Positions 23,067 through 35,211 of a stretch of 64,000 nt of DNA are shown here, piece by piece. How positions within the stretch are numbered: position 1 is the stretch's first letter; the number at the start of each line of letters is the position of its first letter. The notes below the pieces were generated by a model. The model was not told the origin of the DNA and did no database searches. It saw nothing but the letters and a program-made list of their open reading frames with translations. The DNA is from Tragulus kanchil (taxonomy: Eukaryota; Chordata; Mammalia; Artiodactyla; Tragulidae), in the NCBI GenBank assembly GCA_022376925.1, contig JAIOJX010000006.1, forward strand, positions 61,279,394 to 61,343,393, written 5' to 3'. Position numbers and translations under genes: made by a program.

Positions 23067-25569
23067 TTGATAATCAAACAAGACATAGACATCACCCCAA
23101 CAGTCATAAAGGCTAGCACATTCTACCAAAATGAATTTTAAAGGACTTTCTGAGATATGGATATGTGGCAAGACGATTGAGGTTTTAACAGATACACTGA
23201 AGTATATAAGTGGTGTTTGCAACTATGCAATATGCCTTTATTCCAAAAATGAAGCCAAGAGTCACTTGCTGTTCTTTTGAAAATTATTTTAGAGTTTATT
23301 TTGTATTCTTTGAAATATTCTGTGGTCTCAAATTGCAACCCTTGGGGATAAATTTGACTTTATAAGCAACTAACCAACTGTAGAATTTTGAATTTTTTTT
23401 TAACAACAAAATAGCAAAATTAGGCATATTTATTATTTAAATTCATTGAAAACAACATTCTCACAAGGTTAAAATATTCTTGAGGCATCTACTTTATGGT
23501 CTCTAACCAGTTTAGGAATTTTTATTTTCTCTTAGTTCAACTTTCTCTCTACAGAATAAATTAGGATGATTTTATACTCAAACTGTAGTTTCACAGAATG
23601 CCATCAGGATGAGTGTATTTATAATTTGTTTACTTATTCTATCAACATGATAGCACATTGAATATATAATAACTGAACAGATTAGAGACATAAGACACTT
23701 TATAAAAATAATGCTTAATATTTGTCATTATATTAATTTACAAATAAACCAACACAGCTTTAAGTTTTATAGAAATTCTCCCTTTGAACTTTAATTGAAC
23801 GATAGTTGCCATGTTAAAGGGTCATGCTCTGAATTCAAACCAACCTATATTTGAATTTTCACTATATCATTTACTCATTGTGTAATACTGTGTACTTTTT
23901 TACTTAATCCTCTCATGATTCAGTTTCTTCATCCAGAAAATCATCACACTTATACCTACATAATTGTTTTTTCTTTGATTTAAATTAAAAACTATATATA
24001 AAGTACTTGAATAGAACACGCTTTATTCAGTCGAAGTCTAATCCATACACTTTAGCTTTGGAGCCCCCTCTTCCTTCTCTCATTCACTCAAAAATATCCT
24101 GTCCTTTCATTCTCCTTCTCCAGTATAAGATGTCTACCTGCTACTTCAAGATAATTTATATCAGGCTGTAAACATTTCCTCTTTCCTCCCAGTTAAATAT
24201 AATTATAGCTATGATAATAATACCATCTCACTTCAATACCCTTCTTGCAACAACAACATTTTTCTGATATTCTTTCGAAAGATATATAAGTGGTGTTTGC
24301 AACTATGCAATATGCCTTTATTCAAAAATGAAGCCAAGAGTCACTTGCTGTTCTTTTGAAAATTATTTTAGAGTTTATTTTGTATTCTTTGAAATATTCT
24401 GTGGTCTCAAATTGCAACCCTTGGGGATAAATTTGACTTTATAAGCAACTAACCAACTGTAGAATTTTGAATTTTTTTTTAACAACAAAATAGCAAAATT
24501 AGGCATATTTATTATTTAAATTCATTGAAAACAACATTCTCACAAGGTTAAAATATTCTTGAGGCATCTACTTTATGGTCTCTAACCAGTTTAGGAATTT
24601 TTATTTTCTCTTAGTTCAACTTTCTCTCTACAGAATAAATTAGGATGATTTTATACTCAAACTGTAGTTTCACAGAATGCCATCAGGATGAGTGTATTTA
24701 TAATTTGTTTACTTATTCTATCAACATGATAGCACATTGAATATATAATAACTGAACAGATTAGAGACATAAGACACTTTATAAAAATAATGCTTAATAT
24801 TTGTCATTATATTAATTTACAAATAAACCAACACAGCTTTAAGTTTTATAGAAATTCTCCCTTTGAACTTTAATTGAACGATAGTTGCCATGTTAAAGGG
24901 TCATGCTCTGAATTCAAACCAACCTATATTTGAATTTTCACTATATCATTTACTCATTGTGTAATACTGTGTACTTTTTTACTTAATCCTCTCATGATTC
25001 AGTTTCTTCATCCAGAAAATCATCACACTTATACCTACATAATTGTTTTTTCTTTGATTTAAATTAAAAACTATATATAAAGTACTTGAATAGAACACGC
25101 TTTATTCAGTCGAAGTCTAATCCATACACTTTAGCTTTGGAGCCCCCTCTTCCTTCTCTCATTCACTCAAAAATATCCTGTCCTTTCATTCTCCTTCTCC
25201 AGTATAAGATGTCTACCTGCTACTTCAAGATAATTTATATCAGGCTGTAAACATTTCCTCTTTCCTCCCAGTTAAATATAATTATAGCTATGATAATAAT
25301 ACCATCTCACTTCTCTGAGTTAATACCCCTTTTCTCTGTGTCTTGCAACAACAACATTTTTCAGGTGTCTACCATATTTTTACCTCTTATTTCACCTCTC
25401 TTATTTTCACTTTTCCCATTTCCCTACAACTTGACCTTTATTCCCATTACTTAAGAAAATTGCTCAAATCCATGTCATCATAAACTTCCATGTTGTCAAA
25501 TCCATACCACTCTGTACGTCCCTTTTGTTAATCTCATTAATTTATACTTATCAATACACAGAAACTTTT
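23067..25569. other. AT-rich sequence, nothing recognised
   Basis: After removal of duplication 9 this is about 1.4 kb with no gene or repeat family recognised. Confidence 0.5.
23203..25362. repeat. Direct duplication 9 (period 1080) with degraded junction
   Basis: Copies at 23203-24282 and 24283-25362. The last ~50 bases of copy 1 are a noisy form of the copy 2 end: 'tctgagtt' and part of the next 20 bases are lost, while 'cttgcaacaacaacattttt' is retained. Confidence 0.96.
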
Positions 25570-25584
25570 TCTTTATGCCTCTTT

Positions 25585-25860
25585 TTTTTTTTAAATTTTT
25601 TGGCCACTTTTATTGGTCTTTCATTTATTTATTTTCATCTATCTTTGTTCTTTGGTCCGTGTGAGCCTCCCATTTCAGTGGTCTTTCTTGTTGCACAGCA
25701 CTGGCTCTGGGCACATGTGCTCCAGAGCTCTGTCTTGGTAATTGGACACATCAGTCAAGCTGCCCTGCAGCACATGGGATATTCCCAGGCCAGGGATCAA
25801 ACCAGTGCCCCTTTCACTGCAAGGCAGAGTCCTTATCTGCTGGGCCACCAAGGAAGTCCC
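25585..25860 (-). mobile_element. CHR-like SINE, antisense, with 15-bp target-site duplication
   Basis: Family member in reverse: T-run, 'ccacttttattggtctttca', 'cagagctctgtcttggtaat', reversed head ending 'gctgggccaccaaggaagtc'. 'tctttatgcctcttt' flanks it exactly at 25570-25584 and 25861-25875. The C-rich block is absent and the body is more diverged than at 16109. Duplicate at 26671-26945. Confidence 0.92.
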
Positions 25861-25875
25861 TCTTTATGCCTCTTT

Positions 25876-28241
25876 AGTTAGTCATCAATATGATCTCTAC
25901 ATTCTCGATATCCTCTCTAAAATTTCAATCACCTTACAACATTAATTAGACCCAGTCTGTTAGTGATGGTCCTACTTCCTTGAAGTGTATCATAAAAGTG
26001 ATTGCTCTTCTGCTTACCTCTCATCTCTGGGACTGGATTATGGTAGGTGACCAGGTTTTCTGGATTAGCATGGCCAGAGAATACCTCCACTGTTTCTTCC
26101 TTGTCCTTGAACTAGGAGAATGGCAAGTATTACCTTTGTCCTTTCTACAAACTCCTGTTGCTGAATAGGGACCAGCTGTTAGTCATTTAGATAATCAAAT
26201 TCACTAATGTTGATAGAAAGGAAAGTTGTCCTTAATTAGAGTGCCAACAGCCTGGAAAGATGGTGCACTTATTCACCCCAAAATAAGCATTGAAGATTCT
26301 GCTCAGCCATGGAAACTTTAAAGGGAAGGAGGGAAGTAATAACAGTTAATCACTGAGACAGGGAGGCATTATCACTATCTTCCATGGTGTGTAGGCTTCT
26401 CAACTTCTTGTGATCCTCCTTTAGTGTCTTGCAACAACAACATTTTTCAGGTGTCTACCATATTTTTACCTCTTATTTCACCTCTCTTATTTTCACTTTT
26501 CCCATTTCCCTACAACTTGACCTTTATTCCCATTACTTAAGAAAATTGCTCAAATCCATGTCATCATAAACTTCCATGTTGTCAAATCCATACCACTCTG
26601 TACGTCCCTTTTGTTAATCTCATTAATTTATACTTATCAATACACAGAAACTTTTTCTTTATGCCTCTTTTTTTTTTAAATTTTTTGGCCACTTTTATTG
26701 GTCTTTCATTTATTTATTTTCATCTATCTTTGTTCTTTGGTCCGTGTGAGCCTCCCATTTCAGTGGTCTTTCTTGTTGCACAGCACTGGCTCTGGGCACA
26801 TGTGCTCCAGAGCTCTGTCTTGGTAATTGGACACATCAGTCAAGCTGCCCTGCAGCACATGGGATATTCCCAGGCCAGGGATCAAACCAGTGCCCCTTTC
26901 ACTGCAAGGCAGAGTCCTTATCTGCTGGGCCACCAAGGAAGTCCCTCTTTATGCCTCTTTAGTTAGTCATCAATATGATCTCTACATTCTCGATATCCTC
27001 TCTAAAATTTCAATCACCTTACAACATTAATTAGACCCAGTCTGTTAGTGATGGTCCTACTTCCTTGAAGTGTATCATAAAAGTGATTGCTCTTCTGCTT
27101 ACCTCTCATCTCTGGGACTGGATTATGGTAGGTGACCAGGTTTTCTGGATTAGCATGGCCAGAGAATACCTCCACTGTTTCTTCCTTGTCCTTGAACTAG
27201 GAGAATGGCAAGTATTACCTTTGTCCTTTCTACAAACTCCTGTTGCTGAATAGGGACCAGCTGTTAGTCATTTAGATAATCAAATTCACTAATGTTGATA
27301 GAAAGGAAAGTTGTCCTTAATTAGAGTGCCAACAGCCTGGAAAGATGGTGCACTTATTCACCCCAAAATAAGCATTGAAGATTCTGCTCAGCCATGGAAA
27401 CTTTAAAGGGAAGGAGGGAAGTAATAACAGTTAATCACTGAGACAGGGAGGCATTATCACTATCTTCCATGGTGTGTAGGCTTCTCAACTTCTTGTGATC
27501 CTCCTTTAAGTGTTACCTTGTTCACACAGTTTGTTCACACCATTTGGGAGATTGCTGAAGGGAAAGCTAGAAGAAAAATCTGATCCTGTGTTATTCATTT
27601 ATTCTTCATTTCTACTTCTTTGATCTATGAAAAATGTTAGGCAAGTATTGTGTGGTTAAATGATCTGATCTGGATTGGATCTGATCTTTCATTTCCTGAA
27701 GACTTTAGCTCAGGACTCAGTGTCATTTTCTACAATATTTCTACTAACCTAATTTTGATGATTTATTATAAACATAGGTAATCCTTACAATAGAATGACA
27801 TATATGCTTATTGTCATTGGACAGAATTGTTTATGCAGAAACACACTATGCACAGAAATAGTCTGAAGTGTACATGACTTTTGAAACAGAAAATTACCTA
27901 TAACTTAGTTTCTAAACTGAATGTGAGATTTAAGAAAACAAAAGGGACCAAGTTGTAGAGAAATTAAGGGAGAAAATATGGCCTAAGAGAATATTTAAGG
28001 ATTGATTCCTTAAATGGGGCCTTCCCAGGTTTGCCTGTCAATGCAGGAGATGCAAAAGATGCAGTCCAATCCCTGAGTCAGAAAGATTCCATTCTTAGAT
28101 TGTGTTCCCTCCCTTCTCTGCATATGAAATCCTCTCATGTTTTCCAAGACTCTTGAGCAGATCTTAAAACCTTCATACAAACATTCCCTGAACCTATCTT
28201 TGAAAGACTGATCAGTCTGCATTTAAAGTTTTGGTGTTCTA
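25876..28241. other. Sequence with no recognised content besides duplicated SINE
   Basis: Apart from the SINE copy at 26671-26945 I recognise no gene or repeat family. Chance frames (for example 62 codons at 25980 and again at 27065) are duplicates of each other and show no domain. Confidence 0.45.
26671..26945 (-). mobile_element. CHR-like SINE, antisense (duplicate copy)
   Basis: Duplicate of 25585-25860 with the same 15-bp repeats at 26656-26670 and 26946-26960. Confidence 0.9.
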
Positions 28242-29572
28242 GAGGCTTCCCTGGTGGCCAAGTGGGTAAGGAAACCACCTTGCAGGACAAGGGGCGCCAA
28301 TTCAATCCCTGGCCTGGGAAGATCCCACGTGCTGCGGAGTGGGTGGACTGATGTGTCCAATTACCAAGTTGGAGTTCTGGAGCATACGTGCCCAGAGCTG
28401 ATGCTCTGAGACAACAGAGGCCACTGCGATGGGAGGCCCACACGGACCAAAGAACAAAGATGGATGAAAAATAGATAAATGAAAGACCAAAAGAGGAAGT
28501 AATAACAGTTAATCACTGAGACAGGGAGGCATTATCACTATCTTCCATGGTGTGTAGGCTTCTCAACTTCTTGTGATCCTCCTTTAAGTGTTACCTTGTT
28601 CACACAGTTTGTTCACACCATTTGGGAGATTGCTGAAGGGAAAGCTAGAAGAAAAATCTGATCCTGTGTTATTCATTTATTCTTCATTTCTACTTCTTTG
28701 ATCTATGAAAAATGTTAGGCAAGTATTGTGTGGTTAAATGATCTGATCTGGATTGGATCTGATCTTTCATTTCCTGAAGACTTTAGCTCAGGACTCAGTG
28801 TCATTTTCTACAATATTTCTACTAACCTAATTTTGATGATTTATTATAAACATAGGTAATCCTTACAATAGAATGACATATATGCTTATTGTCATTGGAC
28901 AGAATTGTTTATGCAGAAACACACTATGCACAGAAATAGTCTGAAGTGTACATGACTTTTGAAACAGAAAATTACCTATAACTTAGTTTCTAAACTGAAT
29001 GTGAGATTTAAGAAAACAAAAGGGACCAAGTTGTAGAGAAATTAAGGGAGAAAATATGGCCTAAGAGAATATTTAAGGATTGATTCCTTAAATGGGGCCT
29101 TCCCAGGTTTGCCTGTCAATGCAGGAGATGCAAAAGATGCAGTCCAATCCCTGAGTCAGAAAGATTCCATTCTTAGATTGTGTTCCCTCCCTTCTCTGCA
29201 TATGAAATCCTCTCATGTTTTCCAAGACTCTTGAGCAGATCTTAAAACCTTCATACAAACATTCCCTGAACCTATCTTTGAAAGACTGATCAGTCTGCAT
29301 TTAAAGTTTTGGTGTTCTAGAGGCTTCCCTGGTGGCCAAGTGGGTAAGGAAACCACCTTGCAGGACAAGGGGCGCCAATTCAATCCCTGGCCTGGGAAGA
29401 TCCCACGTGCTGCGGAGTGGGTGGACTGATGTGTCCAATTACCAAGTTGGAGTTCTGGAGCATACGTGCCCAGAGCTGATGCTCTGAGACAACAGAGGCC
29501 ACTGCGATGGGAGGCCCACACGGACCAAAGAACAAAGATGGATGAAAAATAGATAAATGAAAGACCAATAGA
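27417..29572. repeat. Direct duplication 11 (period 1078)
   Basis: Copies at 27417-28494 and 28495-29572. Copy 1 stops inside the 3' part of a SINE, so that SINE appears once truncated and once complete. The first ~90 bases also occur at 26331-26424, making a threefold stretch. Confidence 0.97.
28242..28494 (+). mobile_element. CHR-like SINE, artificially truncated copy
   Basis: Same element as 29320-29623, cut at 'gaaagaccaa' by the junction of duplication 11. The truncation is at the duplication boundary, not a natural 3' end. Confidence 0.88.
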
Positions 29573-29623
29573 AGTGCCCCACCGCCCCCTCCCTCCCCAC
29601 ATTCTGTCCTCCCTCCCCACAAA
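29320..29623 (+). mobile_element. CHR-like SINE with target-site duplication
   Basis: Full family order from 'aggcttccctggtggccaag' to 'gaaagaccaatagaagtg'. A C-rich tail containing two 'ccctccccac' units and a short A-run follows. The flanks 'aaagttttggtgttcta' (29303-29319) and 'aaagtttcagtgttcta' (29624-29640) match at 15 of 17 positions. Confidence 0.92.
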
Positions 29624-29640
29624 AAAGTTTCAGTGTTCTA

Positions 29641-31587
29641 TAATCAGGGCTATATGTTGAACATTGTTTCTATATTTCTTTACCTTACTTTTTTTTTTTT
29701 TTCTGTGTGTCTTCACACAGCTTACTTACTGCATAGTATATATTTTATTCATGAAGGCAAAAGAAGTGCATTATAAATATTTTGTATCTCTTCATTTAAT
29801 AAACCAAAAAAAGAGAAGAATTTAGTCTTTGTGAAAAGAAAAAAAATGTTTTTGCAAATAAAAGTACAAGTATTCTGAACCTAAGAATGCCACTTGCTAT
29901 GTCAGCAAGCAAAGAATGCTGCAGCTATGAAGCTGGCAGCAGTAGCTACTTGTAACAATATACTGGTCCCAAATGGCTGAGGTGCATATCAGAGAAATGA
30001 TTTCAATGAGACCAGACTCTTGCACCTTTCCATCCATAAGGGCTAAATTCATTCATTCATATGAGATGTCTTTTTTTTTTTTTAATTAACAATAACCTTT
30101 TGTGTTCAGATTACCTGGTATTTGTTACAACACCCCTCCCCCGACCTTATGTATCTTGGCTCCTCCCTATTTCTTTAGAACTGTACTTCAGAGCTGTTTG
30201 AAAGGCTTCTGCCTGGCTTGAGTCCTCAAAAAGTCCTCCAAATAAGACATAGTTCTCAACATTTTAGGTTGTGCATTATTTTTTCATTCGACAGTATACA
30301 TCTTATAGGAATAGGCATAGAGATTGTTCCCATGGAATCATGGTGCCATAAATAATAGAAACCTTTTAACCATTCCCTTTTATTATGAAAATGAAAATAC
30401 TGAGGTTTATGGATAGTTAGATGTGTGTATACTATAAGACAGCCACAAGTCTGGAACAGAAATTGAGGTCTTTTGATTCCTTAATTATTATTCTCTCCAC
30501 TTTACTATTCTACCTTAAGGTTATGATAATTATTGACATCATTATTATACTTCATTAAGTATATATGAAATTGTGTTTCATTAGAACCCTAAAATCTTCT
30601 CATATGTGTCTACACATTGTTTACTGCTCATTTCACATTCCTGTCTGCTCATAAATTTATATGTGGTTCAATATGTATTGTGTGTCCCAGAACAATATTT
30701 GTATTTGCAAGTGCCTGCATCTGCTCTTTGGAAAATACTAGTCATTTGGAAGACATTTAGTTCTATTAGATTCAGGTACTAGTGATTTGGTGTCAATTTT
30801 GTGATAAATTTTCATTTTTCTTCAGTAATTTATTTTATTTATAGAACTAAAAACAATGAACATTGACAATTTTTAAATTCATATTTTACATAAAAGTTAT
30901 CTTGAGCACTATTACAAAGACCACTCCAATATTCATAGACTCTGAATACATTGATTTAGATTTGTAAATAACATTTAAGGCATTTTATCAAATTGGTTTG
31001 CTGTTGCAATTGCTTATGCTGGTAAAAAATTATTGCTAGAAGATGTTTTAATCTTCTAAGAATAAAATTAAGGCACAAATAACACTGATTGAAGTTCTAA
31101 GCTTTGAAATCCCTATAATTTTTCTGAAAGCATTGTGCTATGGAACTTGTAGCATGGTATCATAAAAAAGAAATTACTATGTTATACAATTGTGTCTTCT
31201 GAACATTTTTGTGTGTGTGTGCATTTTCTTTGGTTTTAAATTCATGATTTAAACAGCCCTATAACTTTGCTGGTGCCAAGCTACTATCATAGAGTCATAC
31301 CAAACTTCAATCCCTGGGTCATATATTTTCCGATAGTATTGATGAGTTTCCTGGTTACATGTGATTGATTTGTCACTCATTTATCAGTGTCTTTTTTGCA
31401 TAGTCACTAAGAAACAAATGAATGGTCTCAATCTCTGCTCTCAGCTCACTTACCAAATATAATTATGCTGCAGAAAGCCTCTTAAGTAAATTTAACAAAA
31501 TGACTCTCCATTCCTTAAAACATAATTACTGTTTATCTGCCTGCAATAAAGTAAATCAGGGTTGGATCTCTGGATTTTAAAGAGCTT
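29641..31587. other. AT-rich sequence, nothing recognised
   Basis: Nearly 2 kb without recognised gene or repeat family; a short (GT)n run lies near 31211. The part from 30737 is repeated 1143 bases downstream. Confidence 0.5.
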
Positions 31588-31703
31588 TGGAGAAAGAAAT
31601 GGAACCCACTCCAGTATTTTTGCCTGGAAAATCCAATAGACAGAAGAACCTGAAAGGTTACAGTCCATGAGATTGTAAGAATCAGACACAACTTAGCAAC
31701 CAA
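31588..31703 (+). mobile_element. Bov-A SINE fragment
   Basis: 'ggagaaagaaatggaaccca', 'ctccagtatttttgcctgg', 'ggttacagtccatgagattg' and 'cagacacaacttagcaacca' give the sense Bov-A order with no tRNA head. Duplicate at 32731-32846. Confidence 0.85.
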
Positions 31704-32730
31704 GTCACCGGTAATGTTTATAATATTGTGAAAGGTTGTGGTTACTAGACTGACATTTTGTGATTTAAACTGTGATCCAAGAACCAATAGAATCAATCAC
31801 ATCTGAAAATGTAAAAAATGCTGATCTAGACCATCACTCTTTTGTTGACTACAAAAACCAAAACAAACAAATAAAAAACACTAGTCATTTGGAAGACATT
31901 TAGTTCTATTAGATTCAGGTACTAGTGATTTGGTGTCAATTTTGTGATAAATTTTCATTTTTCTTCAGTAATTTATTTTATTTATAGAACTAAAAACAAT
32001 GAACATTGACAATTTTTAAATTCATATTTTACATAAAAGTTATCTTGAGCACTATTACAAAGACCACTCCAATATTCATAGACTCTGAATACATTGATTT
32101 AGATTTGTAAATAACATTTAAGGCATTTTATCAAATTGGTTTGCTGTTGCAATTGCTTATGCTGGTAAAAAATTATTGCTAGAAGATGTTTTAATCTTCT
32201 AAGAATAAAATTAAGGCACAAATAACACTGATTGAAGTTCTAAGCTTTGAAATCCCTATAATTTTTCTGAAAGCATTGTGCTATGGAACTTGTAGCATGG
32301 TATCATAAAAAAGAAATTACTATGTTATACAATTGTGTCTTCTGAACATTTTTGTGTGTGTGTGCATTTTCTTTGGTTTTAAATTCATGATTTAAACAGC
32401 CCTATAACTTTGCTGGTGCCAAGCTACTATCATAGAGTCATACCAAACTTCAATCCCTGGGTCATATATTTTCCGATAGTATTGATGAGTTTCCTGGTTA
32501 CATGTGATTGATTTGTCACTCATTTATCAGTGTCTTTTTTGCATAGTCACTAAGAAACAAATGAATGGTCTCAATCTCTGCTCTCAGCTCACTTACCAAA
32601 TATAATTATGCTGCAGAAAGCCTCTTAAGTAAATTTAACAAAATGACTCTCCATTCCTTAAAACATAATTACTGTTTATCTGCCTGCAATAAAGTAAATC
32701 AGGGTTGGATCTCTGGATTTTAAAGAGCTT

Positions 32731-32846
32731 TGGAGAAAGAAATGGAACCCACTCCAGTATTTTTGCCTGGAAAATCCAATAGACAGAAGAACCTGAAAGG
32801 TTACAGTCCATGAGATTGTAAGAATCAGACACAACTTAGCAACCAA
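32731..32846 (+). mobile_element. Bov-A SINE fragment (duplicate copy)
   Basis: Duplicate of 31588-31703 through duplication 12. Confidence 0.84.
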
Positions 32847-33024
32847 GTCACCGGTAATGTTTATAATATTGTGAAAGGTTGTGGTTACTAGACTGACATT
32901 TTGTGATTTAAACTGTGATCCAAGAACCAATAGAATCAATCACATCTGAAAATGTAAAAAATGCTGATCTAGACCATCACTCTTTTGTTGACTACAAAAA
33001 CCAAAACAAACAAATAAAAAACAC

Positions 33025-34020
33025 TGGATAGCCTGTATGTAGGACAAGAAGCAACAGTTAGAACTGAACATGGAACAATAGACTGATTAAAAATTGGAAA
33101 AGGAATATGTCAAGGCTGTATACTGTTATTCCACTTTTAAAATTTATATGCAGAGTACATCACACAAAATGCCAGTCTAGATGAAACACAAACTGGAATC
33201 AAGATTACCAGAAGAAATGTGAATAACCTCAGGTATGCAGAAAGTGAAAAGGAACTATAAGAGCCACTTAATGAAGATGAAAAAATAGAGTGAAAAACCT
33301 GGCCTAAAACTCAACATTCAAAAAGCAAAGATCATGGCATCTGATCACATCACTTCAAGGCAAATAGACCAGCAAACAGTAGAAACAGTGACAGACTTTA
33401 TTTTGGGGGGCTCCAAAATTGCTACAGATGGTGACTACAGGGATTACATTAAAAAAAAAAAATAAACAAACAATTGCTCCTAGGAAGAAAAGTTCTGACA
33501 AACCTAGACCTAAACAACAAAGGCAATTTTGTTAACAAATTCCATATAGTAAACGCTATGGTTTTCCCCATAGCCATGTATGGATGTGAGTTTAAACATA
33601 AAAAAAGACTGAGAAGAAGAATTGATGCCTTTGAACTGTGGTGTTGGAAAAGGCTCTTGAGAATCCCGTGGACTGCCAGGAGACCAGTTTATCCTAAAAG
33701 AAATCAAACCTGAATACCCACTGAAAGGACTGATGCTGAAGTTGAAGCTGCAAGGACTGATGCTGAAGTTGAAGCTGCAATACTTTGGCCACCTGATGCA
33801 AAGAGAAGACTCATTGGAAAAGACCATGATGTTGGGAAAAATAGGAAGCAAAAGGAGAAAAGGGTGACAGCAGATAAGATGGTTGGATGACACCACTGAG
33901 TCAATGGATATGAGTTTAAGCAAGCTCTGGGAGGTGGTGAGGGACAGTGAAAGCTGGTATGCTGCAATACATGAGTTCACAAAGAGTTGAACATGACTGA
34001 GTGACTGAACTGAACTGAGG
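33025..34020 (+). mobile_element. 5'-truncated BovB: RT C-terminal part and 3' end
   Basis: Starts within RT ('gtcaaggctgtatactgtta', 33109) and runs to the BovB terminus with 'ctgaactgaactgag' (34005-34019). Translated: 'VETVTDFILGGSKIATDGD', 'FPIAMYGCEFKHKKRLRRRI' and 'FELWCWKRLLRIPWTARR', typical of the BovB C-terminal domain. The YADD catalytic box is destroyed: a deletion after 'NLRYAE' removes it. A 27-bp unit is tandemly doubled at about 33727-33780. An A-run interrupts the frame near 33450. Copied at 34209-35173. Confidence 0.9.
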
Positions 34021-34058
34021 CCACCACTCTAGACATACCAAATCAGAATATGCATTTT

Positions 34059-34208
34059 ACTTCCTCAGGATGGTTTTGGCTATTCAAGGTCTTTGGTGTT
34101 TCCATATGAACTGTGTTATTCTTTGGTCTAGCTCTGTGAAGAATGTCATTGGTAGTTCGATAGGGATTGCATTGAATCTATAGATGACATTTGGTAGTGT
34201 GGTTTCAA
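34059..34208 (-). mobile_element. Displaced copy of L1 edge
   Basis: Same sequence as 35212-35361, the left edge of the inverted L1, here isolated from the rest by duplication 13. Confidence 0.88.
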
Positions 34209-35173
34209 AGTTAGAACTGAACATGGAACAATAGACTGATTAAAAATTGGAAAAGGAATATGTCAAGGCTGTATACTGTTATTCCACTTTTAAAATTTAT
34301 ATGCAGAGTACATCACACAAAATGCCAGTCTAGATGAAACACAAACTGGAATCAAGATTACCAGAAGAAATGTGAATAACCTCAGGTATGCAGAAAGTGA
34401 AAAGGAACTATAAGAGCCACTTAATGAAGATGAAAAAATAGAGTGAAAAACCTGGCCTAAAACTCAACATTCAAAAAGCAAAGATCATGGCATCTGATCA
34501 CATCACTTCAAGGCAAATAGACCAGCAAACAGTAGAAACAGTGACAGACTTTATTTTGGGGGGCTCCAAAATTGCTACAGATGGTGACTACAGGGATTAC
34601 ATTAAAAAAAAAAATAAACAAACAATTGCTCCTAGGAAGAAAAGTTCTGACAAACCTAGACCTAAACAACAAAGGCAATTTTGTTAACAAATTCCATATA
34701 GTAAACGCTATGGTTTTCCCCATAGCCATGTATGGATGTGAGTTTAAACATAAAAAAAGACTGAGAAGAAGAATTGATGCCTTTGAACTGTGGTGTTGGA
34801 AAAGGCTCTTGAGAATCCCGTGGACTGCCAGGAGACCAGTTTATCCTAAAAGAAATCAAACCTGAATACCCACTGAAAGGACTGATGCTGAAGTTGAAGC
34901 TGCAAGGACTGATGCTGAAGTTGAAGCTGCAATACTTTGGCCACCTGATGCAAAGAGAAGACTCATTGGAAAAGACCATGATGTTGGGAAAAATAGGAAG
35001 CAAAAGGAGAAAAGGGTGACAGCAGATAAGATGGTTGGATGACACCACTGAGTCAATGGATATGAGTTTAAGCAAGCTCTGGGAGGTGGTGAGGGACAGT
35101 GAAAGCTGGTATGCTGCAATACATGAGTTCACAAAGAGTTGAACATGACTGAGTGACTGAACTGAACTGAGGC
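34209..35173 (+). mobile_element. 5'-truncated BovB (duplicate copy)
   Basis: Duplicate of 33056-34020 through duplication 13, including the 27-bp internal doubling. Confidence 0.89.
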
Positions 35174-35196
35174 CACCACTCTAGACATACCAAATC

Positions 35197-35211
35197 AGAA
35201 TATGCATTTTA
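35197..35211 (+). repeat. L1 target-site duplication, left
   Basis: 15-bp 'agaatatgcatttta', identical to 39086-39100. A further copy at about 34044-34058 comes from duplication 13. Confidence 0.93.

Larger units (their letters stand above)
25339..27508. repeat. Direct duplication 10 (period 1086)
   Basis: Copies at 25339-26424 and 26425-27508 abut at a short shared 'ttaagtgt/ttagtgt'. The block contains a complete antisense SINE with both target-site repeats, so both copies look like intact insertions. Confidence 0.97.
30737..33024. repeat. Direct duplication 12 (period 1143)
   Basis: Copies at 30737-31879 and 31880-33024, abutting at a shared 'acta/acact'. The copy covers unrecognised sequence and a Bov-A fragment. 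Confidence 0.97.

Noticed and set aside
23067..25569. Diverged DNA transposon or LTR in the AT-rich stretch
   Set aside because: No terminal repeats, target-site duplication or coding remnant could be pointed to.
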